Shown: piece by piece, positions 43,801 through 52,957 of the stretch
Numbering within the stretch: the stretch's first letter is position 1
How the letters are laid out: the number at the start of each line of letters is the position of its first letter
Source of the DNA: Micromonospora sp. WMMD882
GTDB lineage: Bacteria; Actinomycetota; Actinomycetes; Mycobacteriales; Micromonosporaceae
Direction: 5' to 3'
NCBI RefSeq assembly: GCF_027497255.1
Contig: NZ_CP114903.1
Location: 744,001-808,000, forward strand
Length of the DNA stretch: 64,000 nucleotides
Program-made: the position numbers and the translations under genes
Notes under the pieces: model-generated
The model's database searches: none
What the model was told of the DNA's origin: nothing
The model's input: the letters and a program-made list of their open reading frames with translations, nothing else

Positions 43801-46140
43801 TCAGCGCGGTTGGCGGGTCTTCGGCAGGTCGAACTGGTCGGCGGCCCGGCAGTCGCCCGGACCGCCGACCGCCCCGGCGCCGGCCCGCGCCAGGGCCTGC
43901 CGGGCCCGGAACCGGCCCAGGTTCCAGGCGTACCAGGGATCCGGCTCGGCGAGGTCGTCGGCGATCCAGCTCAGCGTGCAGCGACGCACCGGGTCGGGCA
44001 GCCCCGTCAGGGCGGGCGTCGCGTCGGCCGACAGCGCCCGCAGGTACCAGGCGTCGATCTTGCCGGTCTCCCGGTACCGGTCGATGTTGCGGCCGGCGGC
44101 GTACCCCTCCGGGTTGAGCACCGCCAGACCGAGCAGCATCAGCACGGCGAGCGCCACCGTGCCGCGTGGGATCCAGCCGCCCCGCAGCCGCGACCCGGCC
44201 CCGAGGATCATCAGGAAGATGCTGCCGAGCAGCAGCTCGAAGGCCATCACGAAGAGCCGCTCACCGGTGAAGCTGTACACCTTCTGGTACGTGTACATCC
44301 GGGACAGCGCCGAGATCACGATGACGACGCTGAGCACGCTCACCGCGCCGAGCAGGACGCGGAGCACGACCCGCTCGGCCCGGCTCTCCCGGCGGGCCCA
44401 GCGACCCACGCCCCCGAGCACCGCCAACGTCAGCAGGGTGACCGTGACGAGCTGCCAGAAGCCGCTGCGGGCGTACTCGGCGTAGTTCAGGCCGGCGGTA
44501 CGCAGCACGTGCCGCTCCCCGCCGAACAGCACGGTGAACTGCACCGCCACGAACCCGCCGAACAGCAGGGTCAGCGCGGTGAGCGCCGGGGCCCACTCCA
44601 GCATGCCGAGGCGGCGGTGGACCGGCCGGTCCACCGCCGACAGGTCCGGGGGAGCGGAGAGGGTCCACACGGCGGCCACCGCGCAGAGCGCGCCCAACGC
44701 GGCGAGGAAGGCCCAACGGAACACCGTGCCCAGGTCGACCTCGGGCACGATCGTGTCGAGCAGCACCGAGAACGCGCCGTCGGCGGAGGAGAGCAGCGCG
44801 CCGAAGACGACGAGCGCGGCGACGGTGGCCGCCGCCGAGCCGACCGCCCGACGTACCCGCCCCGGGTCGGCGGTGGACCGGAAGTGGGCGCGTACCCACG
44901 GCAGCCCCCGTACCGCCGCGACCGGCCCGACCACCAGACTGAACAGGATGGACCGGATCCGTCGTCCACCGATCACGGCGAGCGCCGCGCAGCCCAGCGC
45001 GGCCAGCACACAGAACGTCACCAGCCACCAGGCGTTACGGAAAGCCGGCACCGCCAGCAGCGCCAGCGCCGCCGCGGCCCAGCCGCCCCGGACCCACCGC
45101 TCGGCGCGCGGCAGTCCCGCCAGCGCCGGCCGGACCGCCGCCACCACCGCGACGGTAAGCGTCAGCCAGCCGAGGAACCAGCCGATCCCGGTGCGGGTGA
45201 GCGGCACGAAGAAGGCCGACCCGAGCGCGCCGGCGACGACCGCGGCGGGCACCGCCCGTCCCTGGGCGGGCTCGGGGCCGGGCCAGTGCCGCTGGAAGAA
45301 CGACGGCTGGGGTGGTCGCGGCTGGAAGTAGCCGCCGCCGGGCCTCGGGTACGCCGGTCCGCCGCCGGCCCCGCCCGGACGGGGCGGCCCGGCCTGCCCG
45401 TCGGCCGGCCCTCCGGCGGCGCGGGCCGGTGACCCGGCCGACCCGGCAGCCGGTCGACCGCTGGGCGGGACCACGACGAGCGGGCGGCCGGTGGCCGCCG
45501 CCACCGCGATCGACGAGACACCCTCGACGCCGGCAGCCGCCGGAGCCGACGGCGTGCCCCGTGAGACCCCGGGCGAGCCCGCCGGGGCCGCCTGCGCCGG
45601 GGCCGCCGCCGGACCACCCGCCGCCGGAGCGCCCGTCGCCCCGGCCGGGTCCGGAGCCCCGGCCGGGTCCGGAGCCCCGGCCGGGTCCGGAGCCCCGGCC
45701 GGGTCCGGAGCCCCGGCCGTCGCCGGAGCGTCGGTCTTCGTCGGAGTCCCGGCCGTTCCCGGAGCGTCGGCCGTCGTCGGTGGGGCCGTGCCGGCCGGCT
45801 CCGGTGGCGGCGGCGTGGCGCTCCCGCCCGTGGCGGCGGCGTCCGGCGACGACGACACCCCGGCGGAACCGGCGCCCGTGGCCGCGTCCGGGGCCGCCGG
45901 CGCTCCGGCGGGCGTCGGCACGGGAGCCGCGCCGTCCCCGGCGACCGGGATCAGCGGGACGAACACGGCGTACCCGCGGGTGCCGGGCGGCAGACTCACC
46001 GGGAGCGCCCACGCGGGTTGGCCCTCCGGCCACGCGATCGTGCCGGCCGCGCCGTCGCCCGCCGGCATGGCCAACAGGTACGGCGTCGGGCTGCCGGAAT
46101 CGTCGGCGGGCGGCCGGGGAGCCGGTGGTGGCAGCGTCAC
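43801..46140 (-). CDS. DUF4173-type polytopic membrane protein with long low-complexity N-terminus
   Basis: 779 residues from GTG 46140, 6 bp after AGAGGAG. The first ~280 residues are disordered, rich in Ala/Pro/Gly/Thr, with tandem DPAGAP repeats and a proline/tyrosine-rich part (YPRPGGGYFQPRPPQP). After this come about eleven hydrophobic helices with charged loops, e.g. GTVFRWAFLAALGALCAVAAV, and a cytoplasmic or periplasmic tail with RNIDRYRETGKIDAWYLRALS. The ARSGFWQL and NPEGYAAGRNI stretches match the DUF4153/DUF4173 family, whose function is unknown. It is a single-gene unit divergent from the GH15 gene. Confidence 0.8.
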   Translation of the reverse strand: MTLPPPAPRPPADDSGSPTPYLLAMPAGDGAAGTIAWPEGQPAWALPVSLPPGTRGYAVFVPLIPVAGDGAAPVPTPAGAPAAPDAATGAGSAGVSSSPDAAATGGSATPPPPEPAGTAPPTTADAPGTAGTPTKTDAPATAGAPDPAGAPDPAGAPDPAGAPDPAGATGAPAAGGPAAAPAQAAPAGSPGVSRGTPSAPAAAGVEGVSSIAVAAATGRPLVVVPPSGRPAAGSAGSPARAAGGPADGQAGPPRPGGAGGGPAYPRPGGGYFQPRPPQPSFFQRHWPGPEPAQGRAVPAAVVAGALGSAFFVPLTRTGIGWFLGWLTLTVAVVAAVRPALAGLPRAERWVRGGWAAAALALLAVPAFRNAWWLVTFCVLAALGCAALAVIGGRRIRSILFSLVVGPVAAVRGLPWVRAHFRSTADPGRVRRAVGSAAATVAALVVFGALLSSADGAFSVLLDTIVPEVDLGTVFRWAFLAALGALCAVAAVWTLSAPPDLSAVDRPVHRRLGMLEWAPALTALTLLFGGFVAVQFTVLFGGERHVLRTAGLNYAEYARSGFWQLVTVTLLTLAVLGGVGRWARRESRAERVVLRVLLGAVSVLSVVIVISALSRMYTYQKVYSFTGERLFVMAFELLLGSIFLMILGAGSRLRGGWIPRGTVALAVLMLLGLAVLNPEGYAAGRNIDRYRETGKIDAWYLRALSADATPALTGLPDPVRRCTLSWIADDLAEPDPWYAWNLGRFRARQALARAGAGAVGGPGDCRAADQFDLPKTRQPR
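45641..45712. repeat. 18-bp tandem repeat, four perfect copies, inside the DUF4173 gene
   Basis: CCGGCCGGGTCCGGAGCC is repeated four times without change (45641, 45659, 45677, 45695) and encodes (DPAGAP)n on the minus strand. Being perfect at the DNA level, it is young or actively slipping, a likely phase-length polymorphism. Confidence 0.9.
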
Positions 46141-46359
46141 GGCGAACTCCTCTGTCGACGGTGGTGACACACTGTACGGCTCACCCGCAGATCACTTCCG
46201 CCCTGCTCCGGCCTGCCGTGGCCGCACGGCGGCACGGCCGGGGGCGGTGCCCGGGCCGGCGCGGCGGCGTTTCCGTCGCCGTCGGGCGGGTAGACCCTCC
46301 CACGTCCCGACCGGCCCGACGCCCGGCGGGCGGCGACGTTGACCCACGGGGAGGGACGC

Positions 46360-48246
46360 GTGCCGGCCCACGGCTTCCACGCCTCGCACGAGCAGTTCCC
46401 GCCCAGGAGGACATGGGCGCCCACGTGTTTGTCTCCGCCGGTCCGGGCCTTCCCGCCGATCGACTCGTACGCCTTCCTCTCCGACACCCACACCACGGCG
46501 CTGGTGGGGCCGGACGGCTCGGTCGAGTGGTTGTGCGTGCCGGAGGCGGACGGCGACGCCGTGCTGGCCCGTCTGCTGGACCGGGACGTCGGCGGCGGTT
46601 TCGCCCTGTGGGTCGACGGCGCGCCCGCGCCGATCCGCCGCTACCTGCCGGACACGCTGGTGCTGGAGAGCCGCTGGACCGGCCCGGACGGCACCGCGTC
46701 CGGCCTCGACTGCCTCGCCGTCGCCCCGGGGGACTCGGAGCAGCCGTTGCGGGCCGAGCAGGTCCTGGTCCGTCGGGTGACGGCCGGTCACGGCACGGTC
46801 CGGCTGCACGCCCGGCTGACCCCCCGCCCCGGGTACGGGGCCAGGTCGGCGCGGTGGGAACGGGCCGGCGCCGGCTGGCGGGCCGTCGGGACACCGCTGT
46901 GGTTCGTCACCGACCTGACGGTGACCGTCGACGGCGGCGCCCTGTCCGCCGAGGGGGAGCTGTCGGCCGGCGGGTCGGCGACGTTGCTGCTCGGCTACGG
47001 GGCCGACCCGGCCGGCGTCGACCCGGACGACCTGGTCGAGCGGACCTGCCGGACGTGGCGGGACTGGGCGTCGCGCAGCACGTACGACGGGTTCGCCGCC
47101 GACGCCGTCCGGCACAGCGCGCTGGTGCTGCGCGGCCTGTCCCACGACGCCAGCGGCGCGCTGCTGGCGGCGGCGACGACGTCGCTGCCCGAGACGCTCG
47201 GCGGCGTCCGCAACTGGGACTACCGCTACACCTGGCACCGGGACGCCGCGTTGCTGCTGCTGGCCCTGTTCCGGCTCGGCCACGGTGAGGAGGGCCGCCG
47301 CTACCTGCGTTTCCTGCTGGACATCTGCGCCGGCCAGGACCTCCTCGCGCCGTTGGTCGGCATCCACGGCCACACCGACACCGAGCGGGAGCTGGACCAC
47401 CTGGCCGGGTACGCCGGCTCCGCGCCGGTCCGCGTCGGCAACCAGGCCGTCGAGCAGGTGCAGTTCGACACGTACGGGCACATTCTGGACGCCGCGCTGG
47501 CGTACCAGCAGCTCACCGGGGACCTGACCGGCGACCAGTGGCGGCTGCTGCGCCGGCACGTCGACACGATGGCCGACCGGTGGCGGGAACCCGACCACGG
47601 CGTCTGGGAGATCCGGGGCCCCCGCCGCCACTACGTCAACTCCAAGGTCATGACGTGGGTCTGCCTCGACCGGGGCGTCCAGCTCGCCGGCCTGCTCGCC
47701 GACGACTCCTCGCCGGTGCGGCGCTGGCGGGCCGCCGCCGACGAGCTGCGCGCCGACATCCTCGACCGCGGGTACGACGAGCGGATCGGCAGTTTCGTCC
47801 TGGCCTACGGCTCGACCGAGCTGGACGCCTCGCTGCTGCGGATCCCCCTGGTCGGGTTCCTGCCCGGCAACGATCCGCGGGTGGTGGGCACGATCGAGCG
47901 GGTCCGGCGTCGGCTCTCCGCCGGGCCGGGGCTGGTCCGCCGCTACACCGTCGACGACGGGCTGCCCGGCGAGGAGGGCGCGTTCCTGCTCTGCTCGTTC
48001 GAGCTGGTCTCCGCGCTCGTCCTTTGTGGCCGGCAGCAGGACGCGCGCGTCCTGTTCGACCAGCTCATGTCGTACGCGGGGCTGCTCGGCCTGTACGCCG
48101 AGCAGCTCGCCCCCGACGGTGTCGCCCTGGGCAACTACCCGCAGGCGTTCACCCACCTCGCGTTGATCGAGGCGGCGCTGAACCTGGACCTGGCCGGCGA
48201 CCGTGACGCCCTGCACGCGTGGGCCGTGCGCGACCAGCCGTCCTAG
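46360..48246 (+). CDS. Glycoside hydrolase family 15 (glucoamylase/trehalase-like)
   Basis: 628 residues from GTG 46360 behind GGGGAGGG; an upstream TTG at 46339 is less likely. The N-terminal beta-sandwich (FPPIDSYAFLSDTHTTALVGPDGSVEW) and the alpha/alpha barrel with VRNWDYRYTWHRDAA and GVWEIRG (Glu417, general acid candidate) identify a GH15 protein of the bacterial trehalase/dextran-glucosidase type. The usual WLRDAA is WHRDAA here. There is no signal peptide, so it is probably cytoplasmic and acts on trehalose or maltodextrins. Its TAG stop shares CTAG with the stop of the convergent ECF gene. Confidence 0.9.
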   Translation: MPAHGFHASHEQFPPRRTWAPTCLSPPVRAFPPIDSYAFLSDTHTTALVGPDGSVEWLCVPEADGDAVLARLLDRDVGGGFALWVDGAPAPIRRYLPDTLVLESRWTGPDGTASGLDCLAVAPGDSEQPLRAEQVLVRRVTAGHGTVRLHARLTPRPGYGARSARWERAGAGWRAVGTPLWFVTDLTVTVDGGALSAEGELSAGGSATLLLGYGADPAGVDPDDLVERTCRTWRDWASRSTYDGFAADAVRHSALVLRGLSHDASGALLAAATTSLPETLGGVRNWDYRYTWHRDAALLLLALFRLGHGEEGRRYLRFLLDICAGQDLLAPLVGIHGHTDTERELDHLAGYAGSAPVRVGNQAVEQVQFDTYGHILDAALAYQQLTGDLTGDQWRLLRRHVDTMADRWREPDHGVWEIRGPRRHYVNSKVMTWVCLDRGVQLAGLLADDSSPVRRWRAAADELRADILDRGYDERIGSFVLAYGSTELDASLLRIPLVGFLPGNDPRVVGTIERVRRRLSAGPGLVRRYTVDDGLPGEEGAFLLCSFELVSALVLCGRQQDARVLFDQLMSYAGLLGLYAEQLAPDGVALGNYPQAFTHLALIEAALNLDLAGDRDALHAWAVRDQPS

Positions 48247-49178
48247 CCGCGCCGGTCACCGCCCGGCGTCCCGTCCGTCGGGGTCGGACAGGCCGGGTTG
48301 GCGGCGTCGTCGCCCGGGATGCCCGCCCGCCCCCGGTCTACGCCGTCCGGCGCGTCGGACGTGCCGGGGGCGTCGAAGGTGACCGGGGCGTCGAAGGTGA
48401 CGGGGGCGTCGAACGCGGCCCGGCGGGCGGCGCGGCGCAGCGCGGCGAGCACCGCCGGGCCGGCGAGCACGATCGCCACGGCGGTGGTGACCGCCCGACC
48501 GGTGTCCCAGCCGAACGTGGAGGTGACCGCGGTGAACACGGCCAGCCGGTGCAGGTTCTCCAGCACCGGCGCGCCGGGCAGATAGGACAGTTGGGTGTCC
48601 GCGCCGATGCTGAACGGCCAGAACCACAGGTTCATCAGCAGGCCGTAGCCGTACGCGGCGAGCGCCCCGTACCCGGCCAGCAGGGCGATCTCGGCGCGGC
48701 CGCCGACCCGTCCCGGCAGCAGCCCCGCGCCGAGCCCGATCCACGAGGCGCACAACATCTGGAACGGCAGCCACGGCCCGATCCCGGCGGTCAGCAACGC
48801 GGACGCGAACAGCGAGATCGAGCCGAGCAGGAACCCGAAACCGGGCCCGAAGACCCGCCCGGCGAGCACCAGCAGGAAGAAGACGGTCTCGATGCCGGCG
48901 GTGCCGGCGCCCAACGGGCGCAGCGCGGCGTTGACGGCGGCGAGCACGCCGAGCATCGCCAGCGCCTTGCTGTCGATGCCGCCGGAGCTGAGCTCGGCGA
49001 GGACGACCGCCACCAGCACCGGCAGCACGACGACGAGCACCAGCGGCGCCTCACCGGCGCGGGCGGTCCCCTCCGGATCCGCGGGGACGAAGAACGGCCA
49101 GGTGAACGTGGCCAGCGCGGCGACCGAGGCCAGGGCCAGCACCACCGCCGTACGCGGCGCGACCCGCAGCACGCTCAC
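48243..49178 (-). CDS. ECF transporter S component (substrate-binding membrane subunit), predicted for cobalamin
   Basis: 311 residues from GTG 49178, overlapping the ATPase gene by 4 bp. Six hydrophobic helices are visible between residues about 8 and 225 (e.g. TAVVLALASVAALATFTWPF, LVLVVVLPVLVAVVLAEL, AALLAGYGALAAYGYGLLMNLWFW), the size and topology of S components. The tail has repeats FDAPVT/FDAPGT (18-bp tandem repeat at about 48370-48425) and is charged. Being last in an operon behind a cobalamin riboswitch, it most likely binds vitamin B12 or a precursor; it does not obviously match CbrT or BtuM by eye. It shares overlapping stop codons with the GH15 gene. Confidence 0.8.
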   Translation of the reverse strand: MSVLRVAPRTAVVLALASVAALATFTWPFFVPADPEGTARAGEAPLVLVVVLPVLVAVVLAELSSGGIDSKALAMLGVLAAVNAALRPLGAGTAGIETVFFLLVLAGRVFGPGFGFLLGSISLFASALLTAGIGPWLPFQMLCASWIGLGAGLLPGRVGGRAEIALLAGYGALAAYGYGLLMNLWFWPFSIGADTQLSYLPGAPVLENLHRLAVFTAVTSTFGWDTGRAVTTAVAIVLAGPAVLAALRRAARRAAFDAPVTFDAPVTFDAPGTSDAPDGVDRGRAGIPGDDAANPACPTPTDGTPGGDRRG

Positions 49179-50887
49179 GCCGGCTCCCCGGTCGTCGCCA
49201 GCGCGGCCGCCACCTGGTCCACGGTCAGCCACGGCTGCGGCGCGAGGACCTTGGCCACCTGCGGCGCGAACGCCGGGGAGGCGAGCATGACCTCCGCCGC
49301 GCTGCCCTCGGCGACGATCTCCCCTTCGGCCATCACGATCACCTGGTCGGCGAGCGTCGCCACGAGCTCCACGTCGTGGGTGGCCAGCACCACGCCGCGG
49401 CCGGCGGCGGCGAGCCCCCGCACGACGGCGGTGAACTGCTTCTTGGCCAGGTAGTCCAGGCCGCGGGTGGGCTCGTCCAGCAGCACCACCGGCGGCGCGG
49501 CGGTGAGCTGGACGGCCAGCGCCAGGGCCAGCCGCTGCCCCTCGGACAGGTCACGGGGGTGCCGGTCCCCGGGCAGGCCGGGGACGAGCTGGTCGAGCAG
49601 GGCCCGGCAGGTGCCGGCGGGCGCGTCGCTCTCCCGGTCGGCCTGCGCGCACTCGGCGTCCACCGTCTCCAGGTAGAGCAGATCCCCCGGGCTCTGCGGC
49701 ACCAGGCCGACGAGGCGGCGGGCCCGACCGGCCGGCAGCCCCTTCGGGTCGACCGCGCCGCTGCCGGCCACCGGACCGTCGACGGCGACCGCGCCGCGCG
49801 TGCCGCTGCCGGCGACCGGACCACCGGCGGCCGTCGGGCCGCGCGTGCCGCTGACGGCCACCGTGCCGGCGTGCCGGGGGCCGCTGCCCTGCACCGCCCA
49901 GAGCAGGCTGGACTTGCCGGAGCCGTTGCGGCCCATCAGCGCGACGACCCGGCCCGGAAACAGGTCGAGGTCGACGCCGGCCACGGCGACCGTCCCCGGG
50001 TACCGCACGACGATCCCACGGGCGGTGAGCACGGGCGCGGCCGGCGGGGTCGGTGGCGGCCCGGTGGGACGCGCGTCGGCCAGCCGGCGGCGCAGGACGG
50101 CGGCGCGGCGGCGGGCGTCGCGCACCGACAGCGGCAGCGGCGTCCAGCCGGCGAGACGACCCAGCTCCACGAGCGGTGGCGCGACGTCGACGTGGGCCAG
50201 CACGTCGGCCGGGTCCCCGTCCGCGACCCGGCCGTCCCCGGGCAGGTAGAGCAGCCGGTCGGCGTACTGCACGACCCGTTCCAGCCGGTGCTCGGCCAGC
50301 ACGACGGTCACGCCCAGGTCGTGCACGAGCCGGGTGACGGCGGCGAGCACGTCCTCGGCGGCGGTGGGGTCCAGCGCGGAGGTGGGCTCGTCGAGCACCA
50401 GCACCCGCGGGTGGCTGGTGAGCACCGCGCCGATGGCGACCCGCTGCTGCTGGCCGCCGGAGAGCGTCCGCAGCGGTCGACCGCGCAGCTCGGCGATGCC
50501 GAGCAGGTCCAGGGTCTCCTCGACCCGCTTGCGCATCACCGTCGGCGGCAGGGCCAACTGCTCCATGCCGTACGCCAGCTCCTCCTCGACGGTGTCGGTG
50601 ACGAACCCGGCCAACGGATCCTGGCCCACCACGCCCACCACGTCGGCGAGGTCCCGCGGAGGGTGCCGGCGGGTGTCCCGGCCGTCCACCGTGACCGTGC
50701 CGTGCAGGGTGCCGCCGGTGAAGTGCGGCACCAGCCCGTTGATGGCCCGCAGCAGGGTCGACTTGCCCGCGCCGGTACGGCCGGCGACCAGGCAGAGCTC
50801 ACCCTCCTCGACGCGGAGCGTCACGTCCCGCAGCGGGGGCGGGCCGCCGTCGCCGTAGCGGACGGTGACCCGGTCGAAGCTGATCAC
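49175..50887 (-). CDS. ECF transporter ATPase, fused A-A' (two ABC domains)
   Basis: 570 residues from GTG 50887. Domain 1: GRTGAGKSTLLRAING, LSGGQQQRVAIG, VLVLDEPTSALDP. Domain 2: GRNGSGKSSLLWAVQ, LSEGQRLALALA, VVLLDEPTRGLDYLA. This is the fused EcfA-EcfA' arrangement of actinobacterial dedicated transporters. An Ala/Gly/Thr-rich repeat insertion (SGTRG and PVAGSG copies, about 49745-49870) sits between Walker A and the signature of domain 2. ATP hydrolysis drives toppling of the S component through the T subunit. Start and stop both overlap the neighbouring genes, so the subunits are co-translated. Confidence 0.95.
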   Translation of the reverse strand: MISFDRVTVRYGDGGPPPLRDVTLRVEEGELCLVAGRTGAGKSTLLRAINGLVPHFTGGTLHGTVTVDGRDTRRHPPRDLADVVGVVGQDPLAGFVTDTVEEELAYGMEQLALPPTVMRKRVEETLDLLGIAELRGRPLRTLSGGQQQRVAIGAVLTSHPRVLVLDEPTSALDPTAAEDVLAAVTRLVHDLGVTVVLAEHRLERVVQYADRLLYLPGDGRVADGDPADVLAHVDVAPPLVELGRLAGWTPLPLSVRDARRRAAVLRRRLADARPTGPPPTPPAAPVLTARGIVVRYPGTVAVAGVDLDLFPGRVVALMGRNGSGKSSLLWAVQGSGPRHAGTVAVSGTRGPTAAGGPVAGSGTRGAVAVDGPVAGSGAVDPKGLPAGRARRLVGLVPQSPGDLLYLETVDAECAQADRESDAPAGTCRALLDQLVPGLPGDRHPRDLSEGQRLALALAVQLTAAPPVVLLDEPTRGLDYLAKKQFTAVVRGLAAAGRGVVLATHDVELVATLADQVIVMAEGEIVAEGSAAEVMLASPAFAPQVAKVLAPQPWLTVDQVAAALATTGEPA

Positions 50888-52038
50888 GTACGACCTTCCC
50901 GCGCCACCGGAGGTGGCGGCGTCGACCAGGCCGGCGCCGCCGCGACCACGACCGCGAGCAGCGCCAACGCCGTCAACTCGGGCCAGGCCGTCGGGGTGAC
51001 CGGGGGATACAGCAGGTCCGGGTCGACCGCGCCGGCCAGCATCGTCAGCGCGCCGACGGCCACCCCGCAACCGGCCACGAGGATTTCGGCGGGACGCCAA
51101 CGGTCCGGGCGGTAACGGCTGCGCCGGACCCGCCGGCCGGCCAGCAGCATCCCGGCGACCGCGGTGACCATACCGACGAGGAGCATCGGCAGGCCCAGGT
51201 AGCCCGGCCCGGTCGGGTCGAGCAGGCCGTACGTGCCGGCGCAGACGCCGACCAGCCCACCGAGCACCAGCGCGCCGGTCACGGTCCGCTGCCCGGCCGG
51301 CACCGCCGCGGTACGGCCGTAGCCACGGGAGTCCATCGCCGCGGCGAGGGCCAGGGACCGGTCCAACGCGTCGGCGAGCACCGGCAGGGCGATCCCGCGC
51401 AGCGCCCGCATCCCCCGACCCGACGCGCCCCGCAGTCGGCGGGCCCGACGTACCCGCAGCACGCTCTCCACCAACTGCGGGGCGACCGACAGCGCCACCA
51501 CCACGGCCGTGCCGACCGCGTACAACGCCCCCGGCACGGCCTTGAGCAACCGTCTGGGGTTCGCCAGCGCGTTCGCCGCGCCTAGACAGACCAGCATCGT
51601 GGCCAGCCGCAGGCCGTCGTAGAACCCGCCGAGAACCTGCTCGGCGGCGACCGGCCCGAACAACCGGATGCCCGCCGCCCATCCGGGCAGGGGGATCTCC
51701 GGCAGCCGGACCAGCACGTGCGTGCCCTGCCCACCGCCGAACACGATCCGGAACACCACCCGCATCGCCACGACCACCGCGCCGAGCATCAGGTACATCC
51801 GGAAGGCCAGCGCCCACGGGGCGTCCCCCCGCCGCCGGACGACCACCAGCGCGGCGACCGCGACCAGCAGCCCCAACAGCAGCGGATTGGTGGTGTGGCT
51901 GGCCGCCGTGGCGAGGCCGAGCGCCCACACCCACCACGCGCCCGGGTGCAGCCCCCGGGGCAGCCGGTCGGCCCCCCACCGGCCCGGCCCGGCCACCCGG
52001 CGCCGACCCCCGGCGGGCGCCGCCCTGCCGTCAGCCAT
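50884..52038 (-). CDS. ECF transporter T component (EcfT)
   Basis: 384 residues from ATG 52038. Membrane helices at both ends flank a long cytoplasmic coupling region with the two Ala/Ser-Arg-Gly motifs of EcfT proteins: RRARRLRGA and MDSRGYGR, which insert in the grooves of the two ATPase domains. It links the fused ATPase to the S component. It overlaps the preceding gene by 8 bp and the ATPase gene by 4 bp. Confidence 0.93.
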   Translation of the reverse strand: MADGRAAPAGGRRRVAGPGRWGADRLPRGLHPGAWWVWALGLATAASHTTNPLLLGLLVAVAALVVVRRRGDAPWALAFRMYLMLGAVVVAMRVVFRIVFGGGQGTHVLVRLPEIPLPGWAAGIRLFGPVAAEQVLGGFYDGLRLATMLVCLGAANALANPRRLLKAVPGALYAVGTAVVVALSVAPQLVESVLRVRRARRLRGASGRGMRALRGIALPVLADALDRSLALAAAMDSRGYGRTAAVPAGQRTVTGALVLGGLVGVCAGTYGLLDPTGPGYLGLPMLLVGMVTAVAGMLLAGRRVRRSRYRPDRWRPAEILVAGCGVAVGALTMLAGAVDPDLLYPPVTPTAWPELTALALLAVVVAAAPAWSTPPPPVAREGRT

Positions 52039-52957
52039 CCGGGTCGGCGTGCCGTCGTCGCCGGGCCGCGAGCAGGCCACCGGCGGCGAGCGCCGCCAGC
52101 AGCGCCGCGCCGACCACGGTGCCCAGCGGCGGACCGTTCCCGTCGTGTCCGGCGGCGACCCCGGTCACCGCCGGCCCGTCGGTCGCCCGCCCGGACGGCA
52201 CGCCGGGGGCGTCGCCCGGCGTCACGCCCGGTGGCGTCGCGTCCACCGGCCCGACCGCCGCGGACGTGCCGGCGGCCTCCGGTCGACCCGACCCGCCCCC
52301 GCCCGGCCCGCCGCCCGGCCCGGGAACACCCGGCCCACCGGTGCCCGGCCCGCCACCACCGGCGGCCGTCGGGGGCGGCGGTTTCCCGTCCGCAGGTGGT
52401 GGCTTCGGGACGACGGGTCCGCCGCCGGTCGGAGGCGGCGGAGGCGGTGGCGCGGGTGGCGTCGGCCGGAGCGGCGCGACCCCGGGTCGGGGGGCGTCGT
52501 CGGCGCTGCGGTTCAGGGAGAACGACCAGCCCTCGAAGCCGCCCGGCGACGGTCTCCGGTTGGCCACCCCCTTGTCGCTGTACGTCCACCCGCCCCCGTC
52601 CGGGGCGTGCCAGTACGACCAGTAGGCGCTGGCCGGTGGCGTGTCCACGCACCGCTCCGCCGCGGCCGACGGCTTACCGTCGATCCGGCAGACGAACCCT
52701 TCGCCCCAGCGCAGGGTGCCGGCGACCTGGAAGCCGGCGTTCTTCAGCGCCGCGAGGCCGGTGGCCTGCTCGCCCCGGGCGCACCGCACCACCGTCCCGC
52801 CACCGAGCTCGTTGAAGTCGACCACCACGGTCACGCCGGAGGCGTCCGGGCAGTAGCCGGCCGACCCGGCCGCCACCGCCGGGACGACCGGCCAGGTGAC
52901 CGTGCCGGCGGCGGTCAGCGCGACGACCAGCCCGCCCCGCAGGGCCCGGCCGGTCAC
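52031..52957 (-). CDS. Secreted DUF4430-like (transcobalamin beta-domain-like) protein with C-terminal membrane anchor
   Basis: 308 residues from GTG 52957, overlapping the preceding gene (GTGA). Signal peptide about 1-32. About 35-150 is the DUF4430-type domain: GVTVVVDFNELGGG, GLAALKNAGF, FVCRIDGKP, ASAYWSYWHAPDGGGWTYS, with four cysteines. Then a ~110-residue Pro/Gly spacer, and a C-terminal membrane helix (GTVVGAALLAALAAGGLLAA) followed by RRRR. The domain resembles the small C-terminal lobe of intrinsic factor/transcobalamin. It is paralogous to 54446-54925, which has no anchor. In this operon it would close over B12 bound by the toroid partner at the cell surface. Confidence 0.85.
   Translation of the reverse strand: MTGRALRGGLVVALTAAGTVTWPVVPAVAAGSAGYCPDASGVTVVVDFNELGGGTVVRCARGEQATGLAALKNAGFQVAGTLRWGEGFVCRIDGKPSAAAERCVDTPPASAYWSYWHAPDGGGWTYSDKGVANRRPSPGGFEGWSFSLNRSADDAPRPGVAPLRPTPPAPPPPPPPTGGGPVVPKPPPADGKPPPPTAAGGGGPGTGGPGVPGPGGGPGGGGSGRPEAAGTSAAVGPVDATPPGVTPGDAPGVPSGRATDGPAVTGVAAGHDGNGPPLGTVVGAALLAALAAGGLLAARRRRHADPDG

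Noticed and set aside
45641..45712. Possible CRISPR-like array
   Set aside because: Direct 18-bp repeats with no spacers, in frame within a coding region and encoding DPAGAP; no cas genes.
49175..52038. Cobalt importer (CbiMNQO type)
   Set aside because: There is no CbiN and no metal-binding N-terminal histidine in the S component. Two B12-carrier-like secreted proteins point to cobalamin, although a cobalt role is not formally excluded.
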